A stretch of 64,000 nucleotides of DNA from Providencia rettgeri (GCF_013702265.1 NZ_CP059348.1:2418001-2482000), one strand, 5' to 3'. Counted from the first letter of the stretch, positions 19,117 to 29,040 are shown. Notes: generated by a model from the sequence alone, not told the origin. Translations and numbers: made by a program.

Positions 19117-21096
19117 TTAGAAGTTGTAGTTAATGCCGATATTATAACGACGACCTTCTAATTCAGCGCCATAGGTTCCTTGATCTACACGGCGGTCTAG
19201 CACGTTATAAACACCACCAACAATGTTGGCATTTTTACTGAGTTTATAGCTCGTACCCAGGTCAAACATTGCGTAGGATGGTGTCCCTTTACTCATTTGC
19301 TGACCACGACCTTGATAATCTGAAGTTTCACTACGGAAATTCATACGACCCCAAGTTTGTAAATCTTCTGTTGTATCCCAAGTCAAGGTGGTATTTACCA
19401 TGTGCTTAGGCTGCTTACTCAACGGCTTACCTTTATTTACACCACTTTTTTGCTCTGTGTGCGTATAGGTATAGTTCGCTGCAAATTCGAGGTTATCAAG
19501 AATTCCCCAGTTGAAAGTCACTTCAACACCTTGCATTCTTGCTTTGTCAACGTTGGCTTTATCGCTAACAAAACGGTACGGTTTACCTGGGCTGTCACCT
19601 TCACCATCGGCTAACGTACAGTCTCTGATTGTGTCAATGCTATTGTCACAACGTCTGATTTCAGTGATTTTATCTTTGAAATCAGTATTATAAATAGTAA
19701 CCCCAGCGGTTAGGTTATCTTGATTATTCCAAATAACACCAATCTCTTCAGTGATACTTTTTTCTGGTTTCAGATCTGGGTTACCGTAAATGACGGCATT
19801 TCCTTTACCACCGCCAGTTGCTTGTCCCCAGTTTGCCGACGATTCACGTAAACTTGGTGCTTTATAGCCTGTAGATACACCACCTTTAATCGTCCATTGC
19901 TCATCTGCATGCCAAACGCCGTATAAACGAGGAGTCCAATGAGCACCGTAGTTTTCATCATTATCCATTCGCAGACCACCTGTTAATGCAAAGTCATTTG
20001 TCATTAACCATTCATCTTCTGCAAATAATGCCCAGCTGTATCTGTCTAACTCGCTATTTCCTGGCAGTTTGTTACTTTGATCTTTTAGCTTTTCCTTACG
20101 GTACTGACCACCAATACTGACACTGTGATCACCCAGTAAGAAAACACTTTGGTTACGGACGACTAAATCTTCCACCGTCATTTTACGACCTGGGTTTTTC
20201 GCTTCATCGTACTGAACATAAGTGTCCGTCGATGCAAGATCATAAGTACCTGTATGCGTTAAAGCTACATGGGTCATATCATACTTACTAAATCCGCTAC
20301 CATCACCATAAGCAGCGGTATAACCCTCACGATAGTCACGATGCTGGTTATCTTTTTTAAAGTCTAAATCAAAGGCGTTTTGCTCATTTGGTGTCAGTGA
20401 TAATGTACCCCCACCACTGGTCATGATTTGGCGACCAAATCCATCGATAATTTTATCTTCACTTCGGTGTGAATATTGACCCTGTAACTTTATTCCTAAT
20501 AAACCATCAACTAATGGCCCTGAGGTATAGAAGCTACCTTGCCCTGTATTACCTGAATTTTTGCGTTCTGTAATGGTAGTATCTGCACGTAAACTCGTTG
20601 TCCACTCTTGCTGAACACGACGAGTAATAATATTGATAACCCCGCCCATAGCATCAGAGCCGTAAAGAGAGGACATTGGACCGCGAACCACTTCGATACG
20701 CTCGATGGCAGGTAATGGTGGTAACCAGCCTTGTTCGATACCTGCCCCATCACTATTTGGTCGGATGCTACGTGTATCTACACGCTTCCCATCGATAAGG
20801 ATCATGGTGTATTTTGCATCCATCCCTCGGATACTAATATCGGAGCTGCTACCACCACCGGTAACAAGAACACCTGGAACATCCTTCAGGGCATCCGTCA
20901 CATCGCGATAAGCTTTAGTTTCTAGCTGTTCACGTGTCACAACGGAAATTGATGCTGGCGCATCTTCAATCTTTTGCTGATAGCCTGATGCAGTTGTTAC
21001 AAAAATTTTATCGCTGCTGTCATCCGCAAAAGCAGGTACCGCAGTGATAGCCGCAATAATGCTAACTGCTATTTTTCTTTTAGTAAAAACAACCAT
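19117..21096 (-). CDS. cirA: TonB-dependent outer-membrane receptor, CirA/IrgA type
   Basis: Outer-membrane beta-barrel that imports ferric catechol-type siderophores using TonB energy. It has 659 residues, starting at the ATG at 21096 eight bases after GGAG (two earlier codons, TTG-GGA, are open but less likely). There is a signal peptide ending AVPAFA, a TonB box region (DKIFVTTASG), a plug domain with IERIEVVRGPMSSLYGSDAM and GGVINIITRR, and a barrel ending in Phe (GINYNF). The segment SFYTSGPLVDGLLGIK closely follows E. coli CirA. A Fur box lies upstream. The exact siderophore cannot be told. Confidence 0.85.
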   Translation of the reverse strand: MVVFTKRKIAVSIIAAITAVPAFADDSSDKIFVTTASGYQQKIEDAPASISVVTREQLETKAYRDVTDALKDVPGVLVTGGGSSSDISIRGMDAKYTMILIDGKRVDTRSIRPNSDGAGIEQGWLPPLPAIERIEVVRGPMSSLYGSDAMGGVINIITRRVQQEWTTSLRADTTITERKNSGNTGQGSFYTSGPLVDGLLGIKLQGQYSHRSEDKIIDGFGRQIMTSGGGTLSLTPNEQNAFDLDFKKDNQHRDYREGYTAAYGDGSGFSKYDMTHVALTHTGTYDLASTDTYVQYDEAKNPGRKMTVEDLVVRNQSVFLLGDHSVSIGGQYRKEKLKDQSNKLPGNSELDRYSWALFAEDEWLMTNDFALTGGLRMDNDENYGAHWTPRLYGVWHADEQWTIKGGVSTGYKAPSLRESSANWGQATGGGKGNAVIYGNPDLKPEKSITEEIGVIWNNQDNLTAGVTIYNTDFKDKITEIRRCDNSIDTIRDCTLADGEGDSPGKPYRFVSDKANVDKARMQGVEVTFNWGILDNLEFAANYTYTHTEQKSGVNKGKPLSKQPKHMVNTTLTWDTTEDLQTWGRMNFRSETSDYQGRGQQMSKGTPSYAMFDLGTSYKLSKNANIVGGVYNVLDRRVDQGTYGAELEGRRYNIGINYNF

Positions 21097-21276
21097 TCCC
21101 AATTCTCCAAGAGATTTCTTTATCTTAACAATGAATTTTCTATGCTCAGCATGGGTCGTCTAACGCCCCAACGGTTTATTATTTTTTTGACATGATACTT
21201 TCTGAGGTTTACCACTTTTGAAGTTAAATCAATTAAGTAATTAACTCTCATTCGCAGGCGGTAACAATAATGTAAA

Positions 21277-21291
21277 TGGTAATACTTATCA
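21277..21291. promoter_or_regulatory. predicted Fur box
   Basis: TGGTAATACTTATCA matches the 7-1-7 Fur consensus TGATAATnATTATCA at 12 of 14 scored bases. It lies about 180 bp upstream of the CirA-type receptor, the only iron gene nearby, so iron repression is expected. A partly overlapping second repeat (AATGGTA...TACCATT) surrounds it. Confidence 0.65.
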
Positions 21292-21368
21292 ATACCATTA
21301 TTGAATGATTCATGACTTTCCGTGATGAATTGTGTGACTTAAGTCAAAGGTTAAATCTTTTGAATCGA

Positions 21369-21401
21369 GATCTGCTGCGGATTACACATCCGCAGCAGAT
21401 C
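21369..21401. repeat. perfect 14-bp inverted repeat
   Basis: Arms GATCTGCTGCGGAT / ATCCGCAGCAGATC around a 5-base loop, about 80 bp after the stop of the DJ-1/PfpI gene. No T-run follows on either strand, so it is not a standard terminator; it may be an mRNA 3'-end stabiliser or a protein site. Confidence 0.85.
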
Positions 21402-21479
21402 AAATTAAAAACGAAGAAAGGTGAGCGCTTGCCAAAAAAAGACTAAATACAAGCGCGAAAAGACAGTAGAGACGGAAGG

Positions 21480-22265
21480 TTATTGATTAATATTCTGGTT
21501 AAACTGTGCGTAACCGCGTTTTGCCGCAGCGTGATACTCTTGGTTTAGTGGTGCTGTCATCTGCTGTGCTATTGCTGTCATTTCAGGGCCTGCGAGTTCA
21601 GGTGAACCGGTACGAAACGGTGGGCGCGGATCATACTCAATTGCCAATTCGACAAGGGAGGCAACCTCTTCTCCACGTAAGGCTTTGAGCACCAACAGTG
21701 AGGCATCAAATGAACCGGTTGCGGGTCCAGAGGTATAAATCGAACCATCGATGACAACATCACTGCCCCCTACGGCGATTGCCCCTACGTCTGGTAGCAT
21801 CGGGACAACATTACTATTACTGGTTGCCCGCTTACCCCGCAATAACCCTGCCGTTCCTAGCATTAACGAACCATAGCAAGTACCAATCACCGTTTTTGCG
21901 GTATGCCCAACCTGAGCAAAAAACTGAATCACTTCAGGATCTTCAATAACCTCTGGAGGCACCATACCCGTGACTAAAACATCTAAATCATCAGGGCACT
22001 CATCGAATGTCATTGTTGGCATCGTTGGCCACCCTGTGTAGCCCTCAAGCAACTCTTTACGCTTCCAGATAAAATAAATTTCAGCGCCCACAATAGTAAA
22101 AACGGATTGTGCCCCATTAATGTCCATTGGCATAAATCCTGGGCAGACAAAAATACCCACTTTAAGTAAAGACGATTGTTGCGCCCTCCCCCCTGCAATC
22201 AGCGCCTGAATTGACGGTGTCGTCAACCCAGCGTCCGTGCTAATGACATAATCATATTTATTCAT
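21480..22265 (-). CDS. DJ-1/PfpI family protein (isonitrile-hydratase-like)
   Basis: A 261-residue cytoplasmic protein with the class I glutamine-amidotransferase-like fold. The nucleophile elbow TCYGSLMLGTAGLLRGKRAT closely resembles isonitrile hydratases (CTGSL...LLRGKRAT). The N-terminus MNKYDYVISTDAGLTTPS is an extension before the fold begins near KVGIFVCPGFMPMDING. It is divergent from a TetR regulator with two shared operators between, which suggests control by that regulator. The substrate is unknown. Confidence 0.82.
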   Translation of the reverse strand: MNKYDYVISTDAGLTTPSIQALIAGGRAQQSSLLKVGIFVCPGFMPMDINGAQSVFTIVGAEIYFIWKRKELLEGYTGWPTMPTMTFDECPDDLDVLVTGMVPPEVIEDPEVIQFFAQVGHTAKTVIGTCYGSLMLGTAGLLRGKRATSNSNVVPMLPDVGAIAVGGSDVVIDGSIYTSGPATGSFDASLLVLKALRGEEVASLVELAIEYDPRPPFRTGSPELAGPEMTAIAQQMTAPLNQEYHAAAKRGYAQFNQNINQ

Positions 22266-22299
22266 TCTATTACCTTTGGTTGTTTAATCATCATTATTA

Positions 22300-22311
22300 T
22301 ACTGATCGGTA
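22300..22311. promoter_or_regulatory. TetR operator candidate 1
   Basis: TACTGATCGGTA, a near-palindrome in the 101-bp divergent region. The same pattern (TACTGANNGGTA) recurs 50 bp away at 22350-22361, next to the regulator start. Paired sites at whole-turn spacing are typical for TetR dimers; assignment is inference. Confidence 0.55.
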
Positions 22312-22349
22312 AGATAATATATGATATACAATGAAGTAAACTATTTTTG

Positions 22350-22361
22350 TACTGAATGGTA
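22350..22361. promoter_or_regulatory. TetR operator candidate 2
   Basis: TACTGAATGGTA, differing from site 1 at two central bases and lying 5 bases before the regulator's ATG, where binding would block its translation start region or promoter and give autoregulation. Confidence 0.55.
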
Positions 22362-22366
22362 ATAAA

Positions 22367-23002
22367 ATGGCACAAAAAGGTAGACCACGAAATTATGATA
22401 GCCATGAAGCGCTAAATAACATCATGGCGTTATTTTGGCGCAAGGGGTATTCCGCGACTTCACTTGAAGATTTGGTTGACGTCACGGCGATGAAAAAGCC
22501 GAGTCTCTACGCCGCTTTTGGAAACAAAGCGCGACTGTATGAATTAGCAATGGCACGGTTTGGTGAAATTGCGCAGGCACATTACGCAGCGGCACTTGCT
22601 GCTCAATCGCCAAATGAGCCGTTGTTTGCACGACTTAGTCGTTGGCTACGTGCCACCGTCTCCTTGTATAACGGAGTGGATGGTAAGACAGGCTGTATGG
22701 TGCTCTCCACTGCCGTAGCAGAAACCGATGACCCACAGGTACAAGCCTTCCTAAAAGACGTTATCCTTGCACAGGAGACGATGCTTATTACTTGTATCGA
22801 AAAGGAAAAATCGACCTTACGTGAACCTGAAAATGCGCGATTACTGGTAAAAATGCTTGTCGCATTGCTGCATTCAGTATCGCTACGAGCAAGAGCGGGT
22901 GAAACGGAAGAGGAATTGTCCACGCTAATTAATGCGGGAGAGATGGTGCTGCGTGCAATGCTAGTTATACCGGAAAACACCCAATCAACGTCATCCCCTT
23001 AG
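22367..23002 (+). CDS. TetR/AcrR family transcriptional regulator
   Basis: A 211-residue regulator with an N-terminal helix-turn-helix (ALNNIMALFWRKGYSATSLEDLVDVTAMKKPSLY region, about residues 15-50) and a ligand-binding helical body. The signature resembles regulators of stress or electrophile-response genes (KGRPRNYD-type N-terminus, LYAAFGNKARLYELA). It is divergent from the DJ-1/PfpI gene, the probable target. The inducer is unknown. Confidence 0.9.
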   Translation: MAQKGRPRNYDSHEALNNIMALFWRKGYSATSLEDLVDVTAMKKPSLYAAFGNKARLYELAMARFGEIAQAHYAAALAAQSPNEPLFARLSRWLRATVSLYNGVDGKTGCMVLSTAVAETDDPQVQAFLKDVILAQETMLITCIEKEKSTLREPENARLLVKMLVALLHSVSLRARAGETEEELSTLINAGEMVLRAMLVIPENTQSTSSP

Positions 23003-23008
23003 AAAACA

Positions 23009-23057
23009 AAAATGGGTAATGTCGTCAGCAAACTCACTGACTCACATTACCCATTAA
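23009..23057. terminator. bidirectional terminator between tetR-type gene and lysP
   Basis: Arms AATGGGTAATGT / ACATTACCCATT around a 21-base loop that itself contains a GTCAG/CTGAC stem, between convergent genes. Confidence 0.8.
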
Positions 23058-23078
23058 CATCTTAATTTTAAGAGAAAA

Positions 23079-24566
23079 TTACTTCTCTAAATTCTCTTTA
23101 TATGACGGGAAGCTCATCTCTTTATAACGGATAATCGAGGTTTTCTTCACGATTTTATATCCGAACCAGATAGCTAAGAATAAAGGAATACCGATATAGG
23201 TTGCAGTGACGCCCACCCAGTCAATTTTATCTTCTAAGAAAGCTTGGTAGTTTTGACCCAGTGTAATCACTAAGCACAAGATAAAGGCGAAAATTGGCCC
23301 GATTGGGAAGAATCCTGAGCGATATGGCAAGTCATTAAGATCTCTACCTTGCGCAATATAGCCTCTTCTGAAGCGATAATGGCTGATAGCAATCCCTAAC
23401 CATGCGATAAATCCAGTCATACCCGATGTATTTAATAACCACAAATACACAGTTTGATTACCAAACATTGAGCTTAAAAAGCACAGACCCGCCACAACCG
23501 TAGTTGCCAGCAATGCATAACGTGGTACGCCACCTTTTGACAGGCGAGCAAAGATTTTCGGTGCTTTACCTTCACGAGCCAAGGTATACAGCATACGCGT
23601 TGAGGCATACATTCCTGAGTTACCCGCAGAGAGAACCGCAGTTAAGATAACGGCGTTCATCACCGCTGCTGCTGATAATAAACCTGCATTTTCAAATACT
23701 AGTGTAAATGGACTCACGCTAATATCTTTTACGTCATTACGCAGTAAACTTGGGTCAGTGTAAGGAATAATTAAGCTGATGATTAAAATCGCAAAGATAT
23801 AGAACAGCAAAATACGCCAGAACACTTTACGCACTGCACGTGGGATATTTTTCGCTGGATCTTTTGACTCACCTGCCGCAATACCGATTAATTCAGTACC
23901 TTGGAATGAGAACCCTACGATCATCGCCACACCAATCATGGCAGAGAAACCACCTGCAAATGGTGCATCACCAATTTCCCAGTTATGCCAACCTGCGTTT
24001 TCTGCACCGTTCATAATACCGAAAATCATCAGCACACCGACGACGATAAAAATAATCACCGTGGTCACTTTGATTAGCGAGAACCAATATTCGGCTTCAC
24101 CGAAGCCTTTAACGGAAATATAGTTCAGTAAGAAAATGATTGCTAAGAAGATAGCACTCCAGATCCAACCTGGGGTATCTGGGAACCAGTAGGTCATCAC
24201 TAATTGTGCAGCGACAAGGTCAACTGCGATAGTGACAGCCCAGTTGTACCAGTAGTTCCAACCTAGTGCGAAACCAAAGCCTTCATCGACATATTTTGCG
24301 CCATAAGTCGCAAAGGAGCCGGAGACTGGCATGTATGCCGCTAATTCACCTAAGCTGGTCATTAAGAAATACACCATTAAACCAATAATGGCGTATGAGA
24401 GGAGCGCTCCACCCGGTCCAGCTTGTGCTACTGTGGCACCGGATGCCACAAATAAACCGGTTCCGATGGAGCCGCCAATTGCGATCATCGCGAGGTGGCG
24501 AGCTTTTAGTTCTCGACGTAATCTTGGTCCGCCGCTCATCGATGTCGTTGTATGTTGTTCTGCCAT
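23079..24566 (-). CDS. lysP: lysine-specific permease LysP
   Basis: Inner-membrane proton-coupled lysine importer of the APC family, 495 residues, 12 predicted helices. The N-terminal LRRELKARHLAMIAIGGSIG, the GTGLFVASGAT loop and LLNTSGMTGFIAWLGIAISH are nearly the E. coli LysP sequence. In E. coli LysP also acts as co-sensor with CadC. lysP-yeiE-yeiH-nfo keep the E. coli order. Confidence 0.96.
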   Translation of the reverse strand: MAEQHTTTSMSGGPRLRRELKARHLAMIAIGGSIGTGLFVASGATVAQAGPGGALLSYAIIGLMVYFLMTSLGELAAYMPVSGSFATYGAKYVDEGFGFALGWNYWYNWAVTIAVDLVAAQLVMTYWFPDTPGWIWSAIFLAIIFLLNYISVKGFGEAEYWFSLIKVTTVIIFIVVGVLMIFGIMNGAENAGWHNWEIGDAPFAGGFSAMIGVAMIVGFSFQGTELIGIAAGESKDPAKNIPRAVRKVFWRILLFYIFAILIISLIIPYTDPSLLRNDVKDISVSPFTLVFENAGLLSAAAVMNAVILTAVLSAGNSGMYASTRMLYTLAREGKAPKIFARLSKGGVPRYALLATTVVAGLCFLSSMFGNQTVYLWLLNTSGMTGFIAWLGIAISHYRFRRGYIAQGRDLNDLPYRSGFFPIGPIFAFILCLVITLGQNYQAFLEDKIDWVGVTATYIGIPLFLAIWFGYKIVKKTSIIRYKEMSFPSYKENLEK

Positions 24567-24711
24567 CTGTTCCCTGTATTTTATTTTCAGTCAATAACGC
24601 GGGGGATTCTAACAAACTCAAACGGCAGAACTAAGCAACTCTTTGCTGTTATAAGATACCTTCATAATCCAGCGATAATTATTAGCAAAACACGTTATGG
24701 TGAATAAAACG

Positions 24712-25575
24712 TCAATGACAATAATCCAGCAGATTCGTTATCGCGTTAGAAAGATGCTTCTGACGGTGATAAATCAGGTATAGCGTACGCTCAAGTTGTA
24801 ACTCTTCCACTTCAAGCTCCACCAGCGTGCCATTCTCTAACTGCTCGGCAATCACGCGTCGAGATAAACAGCTGATACCCATCCCAAAACGTACCGCATG
24901 TTTAATCGCTTCGGAATTACCTAACTCCATCAAAATATGGAAGCCTGGAAGGTGTGCGAATAGCAGTTGGTCTAGTACATCGCGCGTACCAGACCCCCTT
25001 TCACGCAAGATCCATGGCGCATCTTTTAACTCTTTTAAAGTCACTTTTTTCTGCGCTAATGGGTTACTTGGTGCTGAAAACACCACTAACTCATCTTTTA
25101 ACCACGGTTTTGAAATGAGTTCTGGACTATGACAGACCCCTTCAATCAGCCCCACATCCGCCCGAAACTCCATCACACCTTTAATGACTTCCTCAGTATT
25201 CCCAATGAATAACTCCAGTGGAATTTCAGGATTATCATGACGATACCCAGCTAAAATTTCAGGCAACATATAGTTACCGATTGTGGTACTTGCCGCCAAA
25301 CGAACTGCGCCCATCTCTTTTTTGAACAGTTGCTCAACTTCAAATGCTTGTTCTAATAACGCTAATGCCTTTGGGTAAAGTAGGCGCCCATGTTCGTTAG
25401 TAACAAGTCGTTTACCTACACGGTCAAAAAGTTGCACGCCTAGCTGCCCTTCCAAGTCAGTCAGTGAAGCGCTCACTGCGGACTGCGATAATGCTAATAA
25501 TTGCGATGCCTGCGTCGTGGAGCCACTTTTCAATACTTCCGTGAAAACTTCAAGCTGCCTCAGTGTAATACGCAT
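24712..25575 (-). CDS. yeiE: LysR family regulator YeiE
   Basis: A 287-residue LysR regulator: N-terminal winged helix-turn-helix ([40 protein letters not shown]) then a periplasmic-binding-type sensor domain. The pattern [23 protein letters not shown] matches E. coli YeiE, described as controlling sulfite response and motility genes. It is divergent from yeiH across 190 bp, the usual layout for a LysR regulator and its target. Confidence 0.93.
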   Translation of the reverse strand: MRITLRQLEVFTEVLKSGSTTQASQLLALSQSAVSASLTDLEGQLGVQLFDRVGKRLVTNEHGRLLYPKALALLEQAFEVEQLFKKEMGAVRLAASTTIGNYMLPEILAGYRHDNPEIPLELFIGNTEEVIKGVMEFRADVGLIEGVCHSPELISKPWLKDELVVFSAPSNPLAQKKVTLKELKDAPWILRERGSGTRDVLDQLLFAHLPGFHILMELGNSEAIKHAVRFGMGISCLSRRVIAEQLENGTLVELEVEELQLERTLYLIYHRQKHLSNAITNLLDYCH

Positions 25576-25765
25576 ACAGAAAGCTCCAAGATGATTATGT
25601 AGTTGTAATAATATTGTTAATATTAATCATTTATTAGCAATATACCAGAAGAAACTCTTAATCTGTTTTTTAGATAAATAATACAAAAACAATCAATTTA
25701 GATTATTGAATTTTTTGTTATATGCTTATTCCAACTTAATCTAAGTCGTCATAAAGAGTGTAGTC

Positions 25766-26845
25766 ATGGATAAAACTGGAACCAAAGCAATCACACAAAA
25801 TAATTCATTCCCTATTCTAAAACTTGTTCCGGGGATTATTTTAGCGGGAATTTTAACAGCCATTGCCATATACCTTGGGGAACAGTCATGGTTTATGGAT
25901 ATTGGGCTGGGCGCTCTCACTCTGGCTATTCTTCTTGGTATTTGTGTGGGAAATACCGTTTACCCTGCTATTAGTACAAGTAGCGATGCAGGGATCAAAT
26001 TTGCTAAGCACTATTTTTTACGTGCCGGTATTATTCTGTATGGCTTTCGCCTTACTTTTCAGCAAATTACCGACGTGGGAGCTACAGGACTGATTATTGA
26101 TGCCCTGACATTAACCTCCACTTTTTTCTTAGCTTACTGGCTTGGTAAAAAAGTATTCAAACTTGATGATGAAACCACCATGTTAATCGGTGCAGGTAGC
26201 AGTATTTGTGGTGCCGCCGCTGTAATGGCAACCGAGCCAGTGGTTAAAGCGTCTGCAAGTAAAGTCGCTGTTGCCGTTTCAACCGTGGTGATCTTCGGTA
26301 CCATCGGTATTTTTGTCTACCCATGGTTATATCAGTTAAATGCACATTTCGGCTGGATCCCTGCAACTCAAGAAACGTTCGGGATTTATATCGGTTCAAC
26401 TGTTCATGAAGTCGCCCAAGTGGTTGCCGCAGGTCATACTATTGGTCCAGATGCAGAAAATGCTTCTGTGATAGCAAAAATGTTGCGTGTCATGATGCTG
26501 GCACCGTTTTTAATTATCTTGTCTGCATTTATTAGTCGTAAAAATGCGGCCAACACACAAGAAGGCGCTCAGAAAAGTAAAATTACGATCCCTTGGTTTG
26601 CCGTGATTTTTATTTTGGTCGCCGCGTTTAACTCATTCAACTTATTACCTGAACAGCTGGTTAAACAAATTATTACGTTAGATACCATCTTATTAGCGAT
26701 GGCGATGGTGGCATTAGGGTTGACAACGCATGTCAGTGCGATTCGACAAGCGGGGATCAAACCTTTACTGATGGCAGCTATCTTGTTCGCTTGGTTAATT
26801 TTTGGCGGTATTGTGATTAACGTTGTTATCCAGTCGGTGTTTTAA
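25766..26845 (+). CDS. yeiH: YeiH/YadS-type putative sulfate exporter
   Basis: Inner-membrane protein of 359 residues with about 10 hydrophobic segments, family UPF0324 (annotated as putative sulfate exporter). The GAGSSICGAAAVMATEPVVKA and IGSTVHEVAQVVAAG motifs are characteristic. Its place beside the LysR gene yeiE, and YeiE's link to sulfite, support a sulfur-anion role, but transport has not been shown from sequence. Confidence 0.9.
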   Translation: MDKTGTKAITQNNSFPILKLVPGIILAGILTAIAIYLGEQSWFMDIGLGALTLAILLGICVGNTVYPAISTSSDAGIKFAKHYFLRAGIILYGFRLTFQQITDVGATGLIIDALTLTSTFFLAYWLGKKVFKLDDETTMLIGAGSSICGAAAVMATEPVVKASASKVAVAVSTVVIFGTIGIFVYPWLYQLNAHFGWIPATQETFGIYIGSTVHEVAQVVAAGHTIGPDAENASVIAKMLRVMMLAPFLIILSAFISRKNAANTQEGAQKSKITIPWFAVIFILVAAFNSFNLLPEQLVKQIITLDTILLAMAMVALGLTTHVSAIRQAGIKPLLMAAILFAWLIFGGIVINVVIQSVF

Positions 26846-26895
26846 CCCTCATTTTCTATTTGCTAAGTTTGTCTCCTTTTTTGAGCACCTCCGAT

Positions 26896-26923
26896 TGCCG
26901 CTTTTCATAAGCGGCATTTTTTT
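26896..26923 (+). terminator. yeiH terminator
   Basis: Stem TGCCGCTT / AAGCGGCA with a 5-base loop followed by T7. Confidence 0.9.
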
Positions 26924-26978
26924 ATTGGTTTCATTTCTTTAATTATTAATGGCATACTCCTGAAAAAAGGAGTCAATC

Positions 26979-27824
26979 ATGAAATATGTTGGAGCACATG
27001 TCAGCGCCTCTGGCGGCGTTGACCAAGCAGTGATTCGCGCCCATGAAATTGGAGCCACCGCATTTGCTTTATTTACCAAAAATCAGCGTCAATGGAAAGC
27101 CGCCCCCCTTAGCGACGAAGTCATTAAAAGCTTCAAACAAAACTGCACTAAATACGGTTATGGGAAACACCAAATTTTACCCCACGACAGTTATCTCATT
27201 AATTTGGGACACCCTGAATTTGAAGCATTAGAGAAATCTCGCGTCGCTTTTATCGATGAAATGCAGCGTTGCATGCAATTGGGGATTGACCTGCTGAACT
27301 TCCATCCCGGCAGCCACCTTAAACAAATTGACGTTGATGATTGCCTAGTCCTCATTGCAGAATCGATCAATATCGCCTTAGAAGAAACTGAAGGCGTTAT
27401 CGCCGTCATTGAAAATACCGCAGGACAAGGAACAAACCTTGGTTTTGATTTTACGCATTTAGCTAAAATCATCGAACGCGTGAAAGATCAAAGCCGTGTT
27501 GGGGTTTGTATAGATACTTGCCATGCCTTTGCAGCTGGTTATGACTTACGTACAGCGGAAGATTGCGAGAAAACATTCCAACAATTTTCTGACATTGTGG
27601 GCTTTGAATTCTTAAAAGGTATGCATCTTAATGATGCGAAAAGTGAATTTGCCAGTCGTGTTGACCGCCATCATAGCTTAGGTGAAGGCAATATTGGTTA
27701 TGCGCCATTTAGCTATATTATGAAAGACCCGCGTTTTGATGGTATTCCGCTGATTTTAGAGACCATCAATCCCGATATTTGGCCACAAGAAATTGCATGG
27801 TTAAAATCGCAACAAAATAGCTAA
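26979..27824 (+). CDS. nfo: endonuclease IV
   Basis: Zinc-dependent AP endonuclease of base-excision repair, 281 residues (E. coli 285). Metal-binding motifs are intact: [34 protein letters not shown] and the final ILET. AAGGAG sits before the ATG. It follows yeiH as in E. coli. Confidence 0.96.
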   Translation: MKYVGAHVSASGGVDQAVIRAHEIGATAFALFTKNQRQWKAAPLSDEVIKSFKQNCTKYGYGKHQILPHDSYLINLGHPEFEALEKSRVAFIDEMQRCMQLGIDLLNFHPGSHLKQIDVDDCLVLIAESINIALEETEGVIAVIENTAGQGTNLGFDFTHLAKIIERVKDQSRVGVCIDTCHAFAAGYDLRTAEDCEKTFQQFSDIVGFEFLKGMHLNDAKSEFASRVDRHHSLGEGNIGYAPFSYIMKDPRFDGIPLILETINPDIWPQEIAWLKSQQNS

Positions 27825-27869
27825 CGCTTTCAGTAAATAAGACTGCTAATAAACCAAACGCATAGCAAA

Positions 27870-27900
27870 CAAAAAGGCGGCCTTCTATAAGCCGCCTTCC
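27870..27900. terminator. bidirectional terminator between nfo and fruK
   Basis: Perfect 8-bp stem AAGGCGGC / GCCGCCTT, preceded by A5, between convergent genes. Confidence 0.85.
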
Positions 27901-27922
27901 CAATGAAATAATCGTAAAATAG

Positions 27923-28858
27923 TTACAATGATTTCATCTCAATTTTTGCCATCATATCGGCCAGTTTATTACGGTTTTTCAAACCAACATCCGGCTGAGA
28001 AACCGATAACGCAGAAATTGCAGTCGCCATACGGAGTGTATGTTCGCTAGTCTCACCATTTAATAAGCCGTAAGCTAACCCTGCAACCATTGAATCGCCA
28101 GCGCCTACCGTACTGACAACCTCACATTGAGGCGGTTTCGCTAACCAAGAGCCTGAAGCATTTACCCAAAGAGCGCCTTCTTCACCGAGGGAAATAACCA
28201 CGTGAGAAATGCCTTTATCGCGCAATTCATGCGCCGCAGCAATAACATCTTTTAAATCCGGTAATTTGCGCCCTACCCATGTTTCTAGCTCTTGACGATT
28301 AGGTTTAACTAACCATGGTGATGCTTTCAGACCCGCTTTTAATGCTTCGCGGCTGCTATCAAAGATAATACAAGGGCATAACTGACGCAGGCGAGTCATC
28401 CAACGTGTGAACTCTTCAGGTTCAATCCCGTTAGGTAAACTTCCACTGACCACCACCATGTCAAAATGGCCAAGCCAATTAAGGGATTCCGTGGAAAAAC
28501 GGTTCCAATCTTCTTTACTGACATCAAAACCAGAGAAATTAAAGTCTGTCGACTCACCGTTATTTTCTGTGAGCTTAACATTAATGCGTGTACGACCTGG
28601 CACCATGCTAAAACGGTTTGCCATGCCATTTTCACTAAAGAAGTGTTGGAATTCTTCTTGGTTGTCCTTACCCATAAAGCCGCTAACAGTGATATCAATA
28701 CCAAGGTCACGCAGGACTTTCCCCACATTGACCCCTTTACCTCCAGCATTGAGACTAGCGGTCTTAACTAAATTGACTTCACCGACTTCGATGGAAGGGC
28801 ATAGCCCCACAAGGTCATAAGCAGGATTTAATGTAATTGTAGCAACCCGGCGAGTCAT
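27923..28858 (-). CDS. fruK: 1-phosphofructokinase
   Basis: PfkB-family kinase that converts fructose 1-phosphate to fructose 1,6-bisphosphate. The start is the ATG at 28858, giving MTRRVATITLNPAYDLVG and 311 residues (E. coli 312). Seen are the GGKGVNVGKVL motif and the catalytic STVGAGDSMVAG. In E. coli fruK lies between fruB and fruA. Here it stands alone: upstream is a divergent Nudix gene and downstream is nfo. Confidence 0.95.
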   Translation of the reverse strand: MTRRVATITLNPAYDLVGLCPSIEVGEVNLVKTASLNAGGKGVNVGKVLRDLGIDITVSGFMGKDNQEEFQHFFSENGMANRFSMVPGRTRINVKLTENNGESTDFNFSGFDVSKEDWNRFSTESLNWLGHFDMVVVSGSLPNGIEPEEFTRWMTRLRQLCPCIIFDSSREALKAGLKASPWLVKPNRQELETWVGRKLPDLKDVIAAAHELRDKGISHVVISLGEEGALWVNASGSWLAKPPQCEVVSTVGAGDSMVAGLAYGLLNGETSEHTLRMATAISALSVSQPDVGLKNRNKLADMMAKIEMKSL

Positions 28859-29040
28859 AACCACTTATCTCCCTTATCATTATTGTCTTCGTGCAGACAG
28901 TCTTATCACAAGATTTTCAGGGCATAGTTATAACATTAATAACTGTTGGTTTCAGTGATATTTGTATTTTTTCCTGATTGTAATTTGAAAGTAACGTGGC
29001 AAAATTCCTTTCTTTATAAAAATAAGAAGAAGGAAAAATA

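Larger units (their letters stand above)
21097..21479. other. 383-bp intergenic region: receptor promoter region and long hairpin
   Basis: No gene seen. It contains the Fur-like site at 21277-21291 that serves the receptor gene, and the 14-bp perfect inverted repeat at 21369-21401 just after the DJ-1/PfpI gene. The rest is A/T-rich. Confidence 0.8.

Noticed and set aside
24346..24634. Overlapping frames at the lysP start
   Set aside because: They overlap the highly conserved LysP N-terminus and have no recognisable content.
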